From assembly GCA_002392645.1 (NCBI GenBank), contig DGHL01000030.1, forward strand, positions 1 to 27,200: a stretch of 27,200 bases of DNA, in the 5' to 3' direction. The notes beneath the pieces were generated by a model that was given only the letters and a program-made list of their open reading frames with translations, was not told the origin of the DNA and did not search any database. Below, in pieces: positions 8,410 through 16,613 of this stretch (its first letter is position 1; the number at the start of each line of letters is the position of its first letter). A program made the position numbers and the translations under genes. The DNA is from Prevotellaceae bacterium UBA3849. GTDB lineage: Bacteria; Bacteroidota; Bacteroidia; Bacteroidales; Bacteroidaceae.

Positions 8410-9414
8410 ATGAACAAGCGATACATACGTAAAACAATAAACATCGGACTGCCGTTACTCTTCGGCGGAGCCATACTCTATTGGATGTATCGCGACTTTG
8501 ATATCGAGAGCATACGCGACGTATTGCTGCATAAGATGAACTGGTGGTGGATGTTGGCATCATTCCCTTTCGGCATATTAGCACAGGCCTTCCGCGCATG
8601 GAGGTGGAAGCAAACCCTTGCGCCGCTTGATGAGCATCCGCGAACGAAGACATGCACGAACGCCATATTCCTATCGTATGCAGCATCACTCGTAGTACCT
8701 CGCATTGGAGAGTTCACACGTTGCGGGGTATTGGCAAAGAAAGACGGCGTTAACTTCGCCAAGGCACTGGGCACCGTGGTAACGGAGCGTGCGGTGGATT
8801 CACTTATAATACTCATCATCACCGCCCTCGTGCTGTTGCTTCAGATGCCGGTATTCCTGTCGTTTTTCTCGAAGACAGGAACACGCATAGATGACCTTAC
8901 TGCCCTTCTTGGCATGTTCTCCACCACCGGCTATATAGTAGTGGCGATATGTGCCGTGATGACTTTAATGTGCTTCTATATATTCAGAAAGAAACTGGCC
9001 TTTTATGACAAGATGAAGACAACGGTGCAGGGCATTCTCGACGGAGTGATGTCGCTCAGGAACGTAAGCAACGTGCCGCTGTTCTTGTTCTACAGTCTTG
9101 CCATCTGGGGAGCTTACTTCCTACACTACTACCTTACGTTCTTCTGCTTCGAAGGCACGTCGCACCTCGGACTGATGTGCGCCCTCGTGACATTCATAGT
9201 GGGCAGCATCGCCGTACTTGTTCCTACCCCCAACGGTGCAGGCTCTTGGCACTTTGCCGTCAAGACAATGCTGATACTCTACGGTGTGGCAGACAACGAA
9301 GCGCTCTACTTCGTACTGATAGTACACACCATACAGACACTGCTCGTTGCAGCATTGGGCATATACGCCTCCGTTTGTCTGTCGCTTTATCCCAACAAAA
9401 ACAAAGAACTTTAA
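8410..9414 (+). CDS. Lysylphosphatidylglycerol synthase TM-domain (UPF0104) flippase-like membrane protein
   Basis: A 334-residue polytopic membrane protein with about eight hydrophobic segments. It matches the COG0392 / LPG_synthase_TM family, related to the flippase half of MprF and to AglD. Typical signatures are the early QAFRAWRWKQTL segment, AASLVVPRIGEFTRCGVLAKK, the TERAVDSLIIL helix and the late PTPNGAGSWHFAV. There is no C-terminal synthase domain, so it is probably a lipid or lipid-linked substrate transporter rather than an aminoacyl-PG synthase; the substrate is unknown. It has its own upstream promoter and no clear operon partner. Confidence 0.88.
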   Translation: MNKRYIRKTINIGLPLLFGGAILYWMYRDFDIESIRDVLLHKMNWWWMLASFPFGILAQAFRAWRWKQTLAPLDEHPRTKTCTNAIFLSYAASLVVPRIGEFTRCGVLAKKDGVNFAKALGTVVTERAVDSLIILIITALVLLLQMPVFLSFFSKTGTRIDDLTALLGMFSTTGYIVVAICAVMTLMCFYIFRKKLAFYDKMKTTVQGILDGVMSLRNVSNVPLFLFYSLAIWGAYFLHYYLTFFCFEGTSHLGLMCALVTFIVGSIAVLVPTPNGAGSWHFAVKTMLILYGVADNEALYFVLIVHTIQTLLVAALGIYASVCLSLYPNKNKEL

Positions 9415-9453
9415 CAGATTTTAGACGTGTCTTACCACTTTTAGCAGAAAAAA

Positions 9454-9485
9454 TTTGGTCGTTTGGGAAATAATATGTAATTTTG
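9454..9485 (+). promoter_or_regulatory. Promoter of the beta-flower protein gene
   Basis: TTTG at 9454-9457 and TAATTTTG at 9478-9485 are separated by 20 nt, the ideal Bacteroidota sigma spacing. The start codon follows 52 nt beyond the -7 box, across an A-rich leader. Confidence 0.75.
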
Positions 9486-9537
9486 CTCACAGTAAGACAT
9501 AAACATAAACAAGTAAAACCAACAAAAATAATTACTA

Positions 9538-10005
9538 ATGAAAACCTATAATATTATAACGAAAGCACTCGGATTGCTTATAGCACTGACTATGCAAACC
9601 GCCTTGTTCGCACAGGAGAACAATGTAAACAATGCTATTGGCAAAAAGCAGGTAATATACAACGACTCACACGAAGTTGCATGTATCATCGAGGAAAACG
9701 GTGTGGTATATGACGGCTACACACGTCGCATAGGCACGTTTGATGCCGACGGAACCATACGTGACGGCTACAACCAGGTAAGGGGAAAGCTTGGAAGCAG
9801 TAACACCATATTCGACCAAAACGGTAGAATAGTAGGACGTATCATGGACAGTGGCACCATAATAAACGGACTGAACCGAATGGTGGGAACGATAAACTCC
9901 AAGGGCAAGGTGCAGGATGCATCTAAACGAACCATGGGCTATGCTAAAGACGTGGATCAGCGCATAGTTGCCATCTACTTCTTCTCTGACTTCCTACACA
10001 GATAA
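9538..10005 (+). CDS. Small exported protein, five-fold beta-flower type
   Basis: A 155-residue protein with a signal peptide ending near LFAQ. The mature part is built from five or so short repeats in which Gly-Thr/Lys strands alternate with a turn. Examples are RRIGTFDADGTIRDGYNQ, VRGKLGSSNTIFDQNG, IVGRIMDSGTIINGLN and MVGTINSKGKVQD. This pattern fits the protein group called five-fold beta-flower in Bacteroidota genomes; that assignment is from memory of the repeat style. No catalytic residues are visible. It has its own promoter and is followed by a strong terminator, so it is monocistronic. Confidence 0.82.
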   Translation: MKTYNIITKALGLLIALTMQTALFAQENNVNNAIGKKQVIYNDSHEVACIIEENGVVYDGYTRRIGTFDADGTIRDGYNQVRGKLGSSNTIFDQNGRIVGRIMDSGTIINGLNRMVGTINSKGKVQDASKRTMGYAKDVDQRIVAIYFFSDFLHR

Positions 10006-10058
10006 CAAGGTAAGATATATACTAAAATGGGGAACCAACAGAGTTCACCCACGCATAC

Positions 10059-10116
10059 AAAGAGAGACTTCACCTGAAACACACAATGGTTTTCAGTGAA
10101 GTCTCTCTTTGCTTTT
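10059..10116 (+). terminator. Hairpin terminator after the beta-flower gene
   Basis: A perfect 15-bp stem, AAAGAGAGACTTCAC (10059-10073) with GTGAAGTCTCTCTTT (10096-10110), which continues inward past a single bulged base. It is followed by GCTTTT. It separates this gene from the DUF3822-rsmD unit. Confidence 0.85.
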
Positions 10117-10205
10117 CCTAAACACTAACCTTACTTTCCATACAATCAGACACAGACGACAAGGTGCACATTTGGCACTTTCTCGTTTTTTTAGTTCTGA
10201 AAAAC

Positions 10206-10237
10206 TTTGTCTGTTTGAAAATTTATTTGTAATTTTG
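10206..10237 (+). promoter_or_regulatory. Promoter of the DUF3822-rsmD operon
   Basis: TTTG at 10206-10209, a 20-nt spacer, then TAATTTTG at 10230-10237. It lies 21 nt before the ATG at 10259. It therefore excludes the longer in-frame start at 10109, which falls inside the preceding terminator. Confidence 0.8.
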
Positions 10238-10258
10238 TGGCGCAAAAAAGTATTTTCC

Positions 10259-11065
10259 ATGAGCAATGACATTACCATAATAAGAGCAGGACTGGGAACA
10301 CTATCTTTTCTCATAAAGAAAGAGGACGGCACCAACGCCTTTCACCCCTACAAGGTGAAGGGAGAAATGTCGCTTGCCGCCAACCTGCGCACAGCCTTCA
10401 AGGAACAGTCATACCTTAAGAACGAGACAGAGGGACAGACTTACGACAACGAAGGCCGATGCGCAAAGCTGATGGTGGCGTCACCCGTAGTGCTGATACC
10501 AGCGACCGACTATAACAACACACCTGACTTCAACGCAGAGGCAATGTACTCTGGCGTAATAAGCGGAAGAAAGGGTGAGGAGAAAATCACGTGCGAGGTG
10601 CCAGAACTCGACGCCGTAGCCATATTCTCAGTCAACAGCGACTTGCTGATGGTGGTAAGAGACAATTTTGCCAACGTGGAGGTGCAAAACGTAATACAGC
10701 CCGTATGGCGACATCTCTACAGCAGATACTACCAGTCAGGACAGCGACGCAAACTGTTCGCATATTTCCACGACAAGACCGTGGACGTATGTCAGTTTGA
10801 GCAACACCGTGTGCGTTTTGCCAACTCATTCGACGCTACACATGCCCACGATGCACTTTACTACATCCTCTTCGTATGGAAGCAGCTGGGCATGAACCAG
10901 CAAGAGGACGACTTGTTCGTAATAGGCGACATGCCACACGAAGAATGGCTGCGAGGCAGACTGGGAGCATACCTTTCAAGGGTACACGACATAAACCCTA
11001 ATGCCGACCTCAACCGCTCACCGCTAGCACAGATAGAAGGAATGCCGTTTGACTTAATGCTATGA
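10259..11065 (+). CDS. DUF3822 family protein
   Basis: A 268-residue protein of unknown function matching the DUF3822 family, which in Bacteroidota usually sits directly before rsmD, as here. Visible features are an acidic N-terminal region, FAYFHDKTVDVCQFEQHRVRFANSF and a C-terminal LYYILFVWKQLGMNQQEDDLFVIGD segment. These suggest an ASKHA/actin-like ATPase-type fold without obvious catalytic motifs (inference). The chosen ATG follows a good promoter. Its stop overlaps the rsmD ATG by 4 nt (ATGA), implying translational coupling. Confidence 0.87.
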   Translation: MSNDITIIRAGLGTLSFLIKKEDGTNAFHPYKVKGEMSLAANLRTAFKEQSYLKNETEGQTYDNEGRCAKLMVASPVVLIPATDYNNTPDFNAEAMYSGVISGRKGEEKITCEVPELDAVAIFSVNSDLLMVVRDNFANVEVQNVIQPVWRHLYSRYYQSGQRRKLFAYFHDKTVDVCQFEQHRVRFANSFDATHAHDALYYILFVWKQLGMNQQEDDLFVIGDMPHEEWLRGRLGAYLSRVHDINPNADLNRSPLAQIEGMPFDLML

Positions 11066-11592
11066 GAATAATAACAGGAATATACAAGGGCAGACACTTT
11101 GAAGTGCCACGTTCGTTCAAGGCACGCCCTACAACAGACTTTGCCAAGGAGAACATCTTCAACGTCATGATGGGATACATAGACTTTGAAGGTGCAGAAG
11201 CCCTTGACCTCTTCGCCGGCACCGGCAGCATAACACTGGAGCTACTGTCAAGAGGATGCGACAACGTAATAAGTGTGGAACTTGACAGGGACCACTCCAA
11301 CTTCATACGTCAATGCGTGGCAAAACTGGGTGTCAGCAATCATACGCTGATAAGGAACGATGCCTTCAAGTTCATGAAGATCTGTAAGAAGCAGTTCGAC
11401 TTTATCTTTGCCGATCCACCATACGCGCTCACTACACTTACCGAGATACCAGACAAGGCACTGCCACTGCTGAAGGATGACGGAATATTAGTACTTGAGC
11501 ATGGCAAGCAAAACGATTTCTCAAGCCATCCATCCTTCATTGAGCACAGGAGCTATGGCAGCGTGAACTTCAGCATATTCAGGAAGAACTGA
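11062..11592 (+). CDS. rsmD: 16S rRNA (guanine-966-N2)-methyltransferase RsmD
   Basis: Methylates N2 of a guanine in helix 31 of 16S rRNA with SAM. The 176-residue protein shows the conserved MRIITGIYKGR start, RPTTDFAKENIFNVM, motif I ALDLFAGTGSITLELLSRG, the acidic VELDRD and the catalytic FADPPYAL. Length fits the family. It is translationally coupled to DUF3822 (ATGA overlap at 11062-11065). The next 90 bp up to dnaG contain a weak TATATTTT element but no strong terminator, so read-through into dnaG is possible. Confidence 0.94.
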   Translation: MRIITGIYKGRHFEVPRSFKARPTTDFAKENIFNVMMGYIDFEGAEALDLFAGTGSITLELLSRGCDNVISVELDRDHSNFIRQCVAKLGVSNHTLIRNDAFKFMKICKKQFDFIFADPPYALTTLTEIPDKALPLLKDDGILVLEHGKQNDFSSHPSFIEHRSYGSVNFSIFRKN

Positions 11593-11682
11593 AGATAAAA
11601 CCCTGTCAATCCGCTCTGCTATATTTTCAGGATATACATCAAAACCATAAAGGTAAGTAATTAACAGCATCTCATCTTAAGG

Positions 11683-13776
11683 ATGATAGACCAACATACC
11701 ATAGAAAGAATCAAGGATGCCGCCGACATCGTCGATGTGGTTTCAGAGTTCGTATCACTAAAGAAAGTGGGTGCGAACTATCGTGGGTTGTGCCCATTCC
11801 ACAATGACCACACTCCGTCTTTCTATGTATCGCCGTCACGTCGCACCTGCCACTGCTTCGTATGTGGGGAGGGCGGCGACAGCGTTGGTTTCATCATGAA
11901 GCATGAGCAGCTGACATATCCCGATGCACTGCGATGGCTGGCAGCGCGCTACCACATAGAAATCAAGGAGCGCGAACTTACCGACGAGCAGAAGAAAGAA
12001 CAGACCGAGAGAGAGTCTATGTTCATCGTCAACCAATGGGCGGCAGACTACTTCTCCGACATACTGCGCAATGACATCGACGGCAGGGCTATCGGCATGC
12101 AGTATTTCCGCCAACGCGGCATACGCGACGACATCATCGAGAAGTTCAAACTCGGTTTCTGCCTTTCTGACCGCAGTGCTATGTCAAAGGCTGCCATAGC
12201 AAAGGGCTACAAGGCGGAGTATCTCATCAAGACAGGACTATGCTACAGCAAAGACAACAACGGCGAACTCGTTGACAGGTTTGCCGGTCGTGTAATGTTC
12301 CCGTGGATTGGCATCAGCGGAAAGGTAGTAGCATTCGGCGGCCGCGTGCTTGACTCTCGTACCAAGGGCGTTAGCCAAAAGTATGTCAATTCGCCAGACT
12401 CCGACATCTACCACAAGGACCATGAGCTCTACGGCATCTATCAAGCTAAGAAGGCCATTGCCAAGGACAACCTTGTATATATGGTTGAGGGATACACCGA
12501 CGTGATATCCATGCACCAATGCGGCATCGAGAACGTAGTGGCAAACTCCGGCACGGCATTGTCAGAGCACCAGATTCACATACTTCACCGCTTCACCCCA
12601 AACATCGTACTGCTCTACGATGGTGACGCTGCCGGCATAAAGGCAGCCATGCGAGGCACTGACATGCTGCTGAAGGAGGGTATGAACGTAAAGGTGATGC
12701 TGTTGCCCGACGGTGACGACCCCGATTCCTTCGCAAAGAAACATACGGCAGAGGAGTTTCGCAATTATATCAAGGAGCATCAGACAGACTTCATCGCTTT
12801 CAAGACGAAGGTGCTGCTTGATGGTGTCAGCGACCCACGTGAACGCTCCGAAGCAATATCATCCATCATCAAGAGCATCAGCGTAATCGGTGATCCTATC
12901 GTCAGGGCGGCATACATTCAGGACTGCTCCGCACGACTTGGTTTCAATGAGCAGACGCTGACAGCCAAGATGAACGAGGAGATAAGGAACTACCGCGACG
13001 AGCAACGTAAGGAAGAACAGCGCAAGGCAAGGGCTGAGAACTATCAGGAAATACCACAGCCAAGACCGTTGCCTAAGGATGACGGCGACTCACCATTGCC
13101 ACCTCCGATAAATCTTGACGACCTGCCTCCTGAGGCATTCTCATCGCCGCCATCAGGCGAGCCTGCACCAAATAATACCCCACAAAGGCCTGCAGTGCAG
13201 CCCTCTCCCACTCCACGACGCGTCACACAACCGAAAGAGAGCATCCCCGACCTTATCATGAAGACTATCATAACCAAGGGCGAGCTGATACTATACGACA
13301 ACCTAGAGCAGGAGGGGGGTGGCACTATCTCCTTGACAGTGGCGCAATTTATACAATATGACCTTGCGCTCGACAGCCTTTCATTCTCTATCCCAATGTA
13401 TAACAGGATATTGGAAGAAGCGGCACTACACTCCACAGATGAAGGTTTCGTCGCAGAGAGATATTTCACCATGCATCCGGACTACGACATATCGTCGTTT
13501 GCCATACGCATCACCACCTCACAGGTGATGGTATCTGAGAGCCTGAAGCACGAAATGACCATTGAGCAGTTACGCGACAACATCACCCACCTGTTGTACG
13601 ATTTCCGTAACGAGTACATCGAGACACGCATGTCGCAGCTACGCTCCGAACTGAAGTCTGCCACCACAGACGAGCAGCGTATGAAGGCGTTGCTGGAAGA
13701 GATGACGCAAGTACAGAAGGTACGTACCGCCATAGCCAAGAAGACAGGCAAAAGCATAGTATCAGTAAGACCGTAG
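11683..13776 (+). CDS. dnaG: DNA primase DnaG
   Basis: Synthesises RNA primers at the replication fork in concert with the DnaB helicase. The 697-residue protein opens with the CHC2 zinc-binding domain; the ligands are Cys37, His40, Cys58 and Cys61 within CPFHND and CHCFVCGEGGD. The catalytic core carries FAGRVMFPW, the TOPRIM Glu in VYMVEGYTDV and the DGD triad part in VLLYDGDAAGI. Residues ~455-525 form a Pro/Asp-rich, probably disordered linker. The last ~170 residues are the helical DnaB-interaction region. Length is slightly above the usual 600-660 because of the linker. A terminator hairpin overlaps the stop codon. Confidence 0.96.
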   Translation: MIDQHTIERIKDAADIVDVVSEFVSLKKVGANYRGLCPFHNDHTPSFYVSPSRRTCHCFVCGEGGDSVGFIMKHEQLTYPDALRWLAARYHIEIKERELTDEQKKEQTERESMFIVNQWAADYFSDILRNDIDGRAIGMQYFRQRGIRDDIIEKFKLGFCLSDRSAMSKAAIAKGYKAEYLIKTGLCYSKDNNGELVDRFAGRVMFPWIGISGKVVAFGGRVLDSRTKGVSQKYVNSPDSDIYHKDHELYGIYQAKKAIAKDNLVYMVEGYTDVISMHQCGIENVVANSGTALSEHQIHILHRFTPNIVLLYDGDAAGIKAAMRGTDMLLKEGMNVKVMLLPDGDDPDSFAKKHTAEEFRNYIKEHQTDFIAFKTKVLLDGVSDPRERSEAISSIIKSISVIGDPIVRAAYIQDCSARLGFNEQTLTAKMNEEIRNYRDEQRKEEQRKARAENYQEIPQPRPLPKDDGDSPLPPPINLDDLPPEAFSSPPSGEPAPNNTPQRPAVQPSPTPRRVTQPKESIPDLIMKTIITKGELILYDNLEQEGGGTISLTVAQFIQYDLALDSLSFSIPMYNRILEEAALHSTDEGFVAERYFTMHPDYDISSFAIRITTSQVMVSESLKHEMTIEQLRDNITHLLYDFRNEYIETRMSQLRSELKSATTDEQRMKALLEEMTQVQKVRTAIAKKTGKSIVSVRP

Positions 13777-13818
13777 GGGTTTTCCCTTGACCACATAGGG
13801 AAATACCCTACGTTTTTC
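13772..13818 (+). terminator. Intrinsic terminator overlapping the dnaG stop codon
   Basis: A hairpin with arms 13772-13787 and 13797-13812: 14 of 16 positions pair, around a 2x2 internal loop. It is followed directly by TTTTTCTT. The TAG stop of dnaG (13774-13776) lies within the left arm. Confidence 0.8.
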
Positions 13819-13831
13819 TTGAAAAACATCG

Positions 13832-13839
13832 TACTTTTG
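13832..13839 (+). promoter_or_regulatory. -7 element of the low-complexity secreted protein gene
   Basis: TACTTTTG at 13832-13839 lies 39 nt before the ATG. A canonical TTTG at the right distance is missing, since that position falls in the dnaG terminator arm. The surrounding core (TTGAAAAA, then ATCGTACTTTTGCA) is nearly the same as the core upstream of the GPx-like gene. Confidence 0.6.
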
Positions 13840-13878
13840 CATCAGAAAGATTAATTAACCACCTAAAAAGCAAAAGTC

Positions 13879-14841
13879 ATGAAAAAGATATTATTCACAC
13901 TCATAGCAATGTTCGCCATAATGGCAGACGCTAACGCAATGTCTTTCGCTCAAGCACGCGAGCAGGCACTGTTCCTTACCGACAAGATGGCTTACGAGCT
14001 CAACCTCAGTGAAGAGCAGTATGAGGCAGCATACGAGATAAACCTCGACTACCTCATGAACGTAAACACAGTAAACGATGTATATGCCGACTACTGGAGG
14101 CAGCGCAACCTTGACCTGCAGTACATCCTCTACGACTGGCAGTATTCTGCATATTGCGCAGCAAGCTACTTCTACCGTCCAATATATTGGAGCTCAGGCT
14201 ACTGGCATTTCGGCATCTATGCCTACTACCCACATCGCAGCCACTTCTACTTCTCACGCCCTGCATGCTACAATGTATATCGCGGAGGCCATTCATGGCG
14301 CACCAACGGCGGACGCTCATGGTACGTAAACAGGACGAGCCACTTCCGCCCTGCCGTTCACAGACAGCACTATGTAGGAATGCGCGATTCTTACAGGGGA
14401 GACAACAGAAGCGGCAGACATACAGAGTCACGCAGCAACAATCGCTATAGCGACAACCGCAACTATCATAACGACAACAATTATGCAAGCCATCGCGATA
14501 ACCGCAACTATAGCAACAACCGCTATAGCGACAATAATGTAAGATACAGAGCCAGCAATCAAGAGCGCAGCAATATAGAAAATCGCAGAAGCAGCACCCG
14601 TACTACGGTTGGCAACAACTCATCAAACAGCAATCGCTCTTACAATAGCGGCAACTCCTTCAACAGCAGCAATTCACGCAGAAGCACCTTCAGCGGAAAC
14701 ACCTCACGCAGCACAGGCAGCGCATTCAGCGGAGCTACTCGCAGTGCAGGCAGCACACGTAGCGCAGGTTCATTCAGCGGAGGCACACGCAGTGCACATG
14801 GCAGCAGCTCTGCACACAGCCACGGAGGAGGTCGCAGATAA
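13879..14841 (+). CDS. Exported low-complexity protein, Tyr/Trp-rich then Arg/Asn/Ser-rich
   Basis: A 320-residue protein, not recognised as a named family. It has a signal peptide (MKKILFTLIAMFAIMADANA). Residues ~20-75 form a helical segment, DKMAYELNLSEEQYEAAYEIN, reminiscent of LTxxQ/Spy-like motifs. A short aromatic-rich stretch follows (~75-160) with many Tyr, Trp and His. The tail (~165-320) is strongly biased to Arg, Ser, Asn and Gly with approximate repeats such as NRYSDN, RNYSNN, GTRSAGS and FSGNT, ending in HSHGGGRR. The tail is very basic. It could bind a polyanion or nucleic acid outside the cell or be cell-wall associated; this is inference. Confidence 0.8.
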   Translation: MKKILFTLIAMFAIMADANAMSFAQAREQALFLTDKMAYELNLSEEQYEAAYEINLDYLMNVNTVNDVYADYWRQRNLDLQYILYDWQYSAYCAASYFYRPIYWSSGYWHFGIYAYYPHRSHFYFSRPACYNVYRGGHSWRTNGGRSWYVNRTSHFRPAVHRQHYVGMRDSYRGDNRSGRHTESRSNNRYSDNRNYHNDNNYASHRDNRNYSNNRYSDNNVRYRASNQERSNIENRRSSTRTTVGNNSSNSNRSYNSGNSFNSSNSRRSTFSGNTSRSTGSAFSGATRSAGSTRSAGSFSGGTRSAHGSSSAHSHGGGRR

Positions 14842-14967
14842 ATCTGCACACCTACTTAACACATGTACGAAATTGATTCAGACATAAGCATCAAGGTGGG
14901 ATAAGCCGATTACATCAGGCTGTCCTACCTTTTTATTTGTCGATTTCATATATTTTAAATTGAAAAG

Positions 14968-14999
14968 TTTGCAAGATTTGAAAAAATATCGTACTTTTG
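14968..14999 (+). promoter_or_regulatory. Promoter of the GPx-like/trxB operon
   Basis: TTTG at 14968-14971, a 20-nt spacer, then TACTTTTG at 14992-14999. The ATG at 15032 lies 32 nt downstream. This rules out the upstream in-frame ATG at 14960. Confidence 0.82.
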
Positions 15000-15031
15000 C
15001 AGATGCAACACTAATAATAAAAACAAGCAAA

Positions 15032-15502
15032 ATGAATTCCATAAATGAAATTACGGTCAAAGACCGCAAGGGTAACGCCGTACCACTCAAAGGTTATGCT
15101 AACGAAGTGGTGCTTATAGTAAACACAGCCACAAAGAGTCCTTTAACACCTCAGTACACTGAGCTTGAGGCCATCTATGAGAAATACCATGCACAGGGAT
15201 TCGCCGTACTTGACTTCCCAAGCAACCAACCTACGAAGTCATGCCCAGGCACCGACGATGCAATACATCAGTTCTGCAAAGACACATACAACACTGAGTT
15301 TCCTCGCTTCAAGAAGGTAAAGGTCAACGGCAACGATGCCGACCCTCTCTACAAATACCTTACAGAGAAATTCCCTGGCGAGATAACAGAAGACTTCACC
15401 AAGTTCCTCATCAACAAGATAGGAAAGGTCGTAGCACGTTTCGATGCACAGACTCCTATGTCTGAGATTGAAGAGAAGATACTTAGCTTGATCAACAACT
15501 AA
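15032..15502 (+). CDS. Glutathione-peroxidase-fold protein lacking the catalytic tetrad
   Basis: A 156-residue protein that aligns end to end with the glutathione peroxidase family. It keeps EVVLIVNTAT, LTPQY, LEAIYEKY, the Gln of the FPxNQ motif (Gln66) and DFTKFLINKIGKVVARFD. However, the peroxidatic Cys position (K-C-G in the family) reads K-Ser36-Pro. The WNF motif reads Glu120-Asp121-Phe, and the FPCNQ cysteine is Ser64. So three of the four tetrad residues (Cys, Gln, Trp, Asn) are replaced. Two cysteines remain, Cys71 and Cys82. The frame is intact and trxB follows 2 nt later, which suggests a retained, possibly altered thiol role. The start is set by the promoter at 14968-14999. Confidence 0.9.
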   Translation: MNSINEITVKDRKGNAVPLKGYANEVVLIVNTATKSPLTPQYTELEAIYEKYHAQGFAVLDFPSNQPTKSCPGTDDAIHQFCKDTYNTEFPRFKKVKVNGNDADPLYKYLTEKFPGEITEDFTKFLINKIGKVVARFDAQTPMSEIEEKILSLINN

Positions 15503-15504
15503 TT

Positions 15505-16461
15505 ATGCAACACACTAAATGCTTAATCATTGGTAGCGGTCCGGCAGGTTACACCGCAGCCATCTACGCAGGCAGGGCAAACCTGTCTCCGGTAGAGTAC
15601 ATCGGTCCACAGATGGGCGGACAGCTCACACAGACCACTGAGGTGGAGAACTTCCCTGGCTACCCTCAGGGAGTGGATGCCAACCAGATGATGATGGAGA
15701 TACGCGAGCAGGCAGAACGCTTCGGTGCCGACATACGCGACGGAGTAATCACAAAGGCTGACTTCTCCAAGCGTCCATACATCCTCACCACAGAGGACGG
15801 CACGGAGATAAGTGCCGACAGCGTCATCATTGCCACTGGCGCAAAGGCGAAATACCTTGGACTACCTGATGAGCAGAAATACAGTGGGCAGGGTGTCAGC
15901 GCATGTGCCACATGCGACGGCTTCTTCTACCGTAAGAAGATCACTGCCGTAGTAGGCGGCGGCGACACCGCTTGCGAGGATGCGCTCTATCTTTCCGGTC
16001 TGTGCCAGAAGGTATATCTCGTAGTACGCAAGAACTATCTGCGTGCATCCGAGATTATGCAACAGCGCGTCAAGTCTGCAGAGAACATCGAGCTTCTCTT
16101 TGAGCATAACGTAACCGGGCTTTACGGCAACAACGGCGTAGAAGGCATGCACGTGGTCAAGCGCAAAGGCGAAGCCGACGAGGAGAACTACGACGTCGCT
16201 ATCGACGGACTGTTCCTTGCCATAGGCCATAAGCCTGTCACCGACATCTTCAAAGACCAGGTGGCACTCGACGAGCAAGGCTACATCAAGACCGTAGGCA
16301 CTACACAGCAGGTGGCTGCCATCGACGGTACGCCACTGCCAGGCGTATTCGCTGCCGGAGACGTATGCGACCCTACATACCGTCAGGCCATCGTAGCTGC
16401 CGGCACAGGATGCAAGGCAGCACTCGACGCAGAGAGATACCTGCAGACATCAAGTCTGTAA
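15505..16461 (+). CDS. trxB: Thioredoxin-disulfide reductase
   Basis: FAD- and NADPH-dependent flavoprotein that reduces thioredoxin. The 318-residue protein has the N-terminal FAD motif IIGSGPAGYTAAIYAGRA and the redox-active CATC in SACATCDGFFY. The NADPH-binding motif is VVGGGDTACEDALYL, and the C-terminal FAD motif is GVFAAGDVCD. All match the bacterial low-molecular-weight TrxB type at normal length. It starts 2 nt after the GPx-like gene and shares its promoter, so the two are cotranscribed. A perfect 13-bp terminator follows. Confidence 0.96.
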   Translation: MQHTKCLIIGSGPAGYTAAIYAGRANLSPVEYIGPQMGGQLTQTTEVENFPGYPQGVDANQMMMEIREQAERFGADIRDGVITKADFSKRPYILTTEDGTEISADSVIIATGAKAKYLGLPDEQKYSGQGVSACATCDGFFYRKKITAVVGGGDTACEDALYLSGLCQKVYLVVRKNYLRASEIMQQRVKSAENIELLFEHNVTGLYGNNGVEGMHVVKRKGEADEENYDVAIDGLFLAIGHKPVTDIFKDQVALDEQGYIKTVGTTQQVAAIDGTPLPGVFAAGDVCDPTYRQAIVAAGTGCKAALDAERYLQTSSL

Positions 16462-16479
16462 CCATACGCATAACACACT

Positions 16480-16525
16480 CCCGAATCTCGAACCATTATA
16501 CATACTTCGAGATTCGGGATTTCTT
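16480..16525 (+). terminator. Terminator after trxB
   Basis: A perfect 13-bp inverted repeat, CCCGAATCTCGAA (16480-16492) and TTCGAGATTCGGG (16506-16518), with a 13-nt loop. It is followed by ATTTCTTA. Confidence 0.85.
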
Positions 16526-16613
16526 ATACTAACAAACCAAAATTATTCTATAACTGAAAATTCAGGACATCGAAAGCCTGGAATTTATTAAAAACTTAAA
16601 ACAAACAGACAAA

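Noticed and set aside
10109..10258. Upstream extension of the DUF3822 gene
   Set aside because: The extension begins in a terminator hairpin and precedes a consensus promoter at 10206-10237.
14054..14488. Overlapping frames inside the low-complexity protein gene
   Set aside because: Frames in both strands stay open because of the repetitive codons; only the frame with the signal peptide and promoter is credible.
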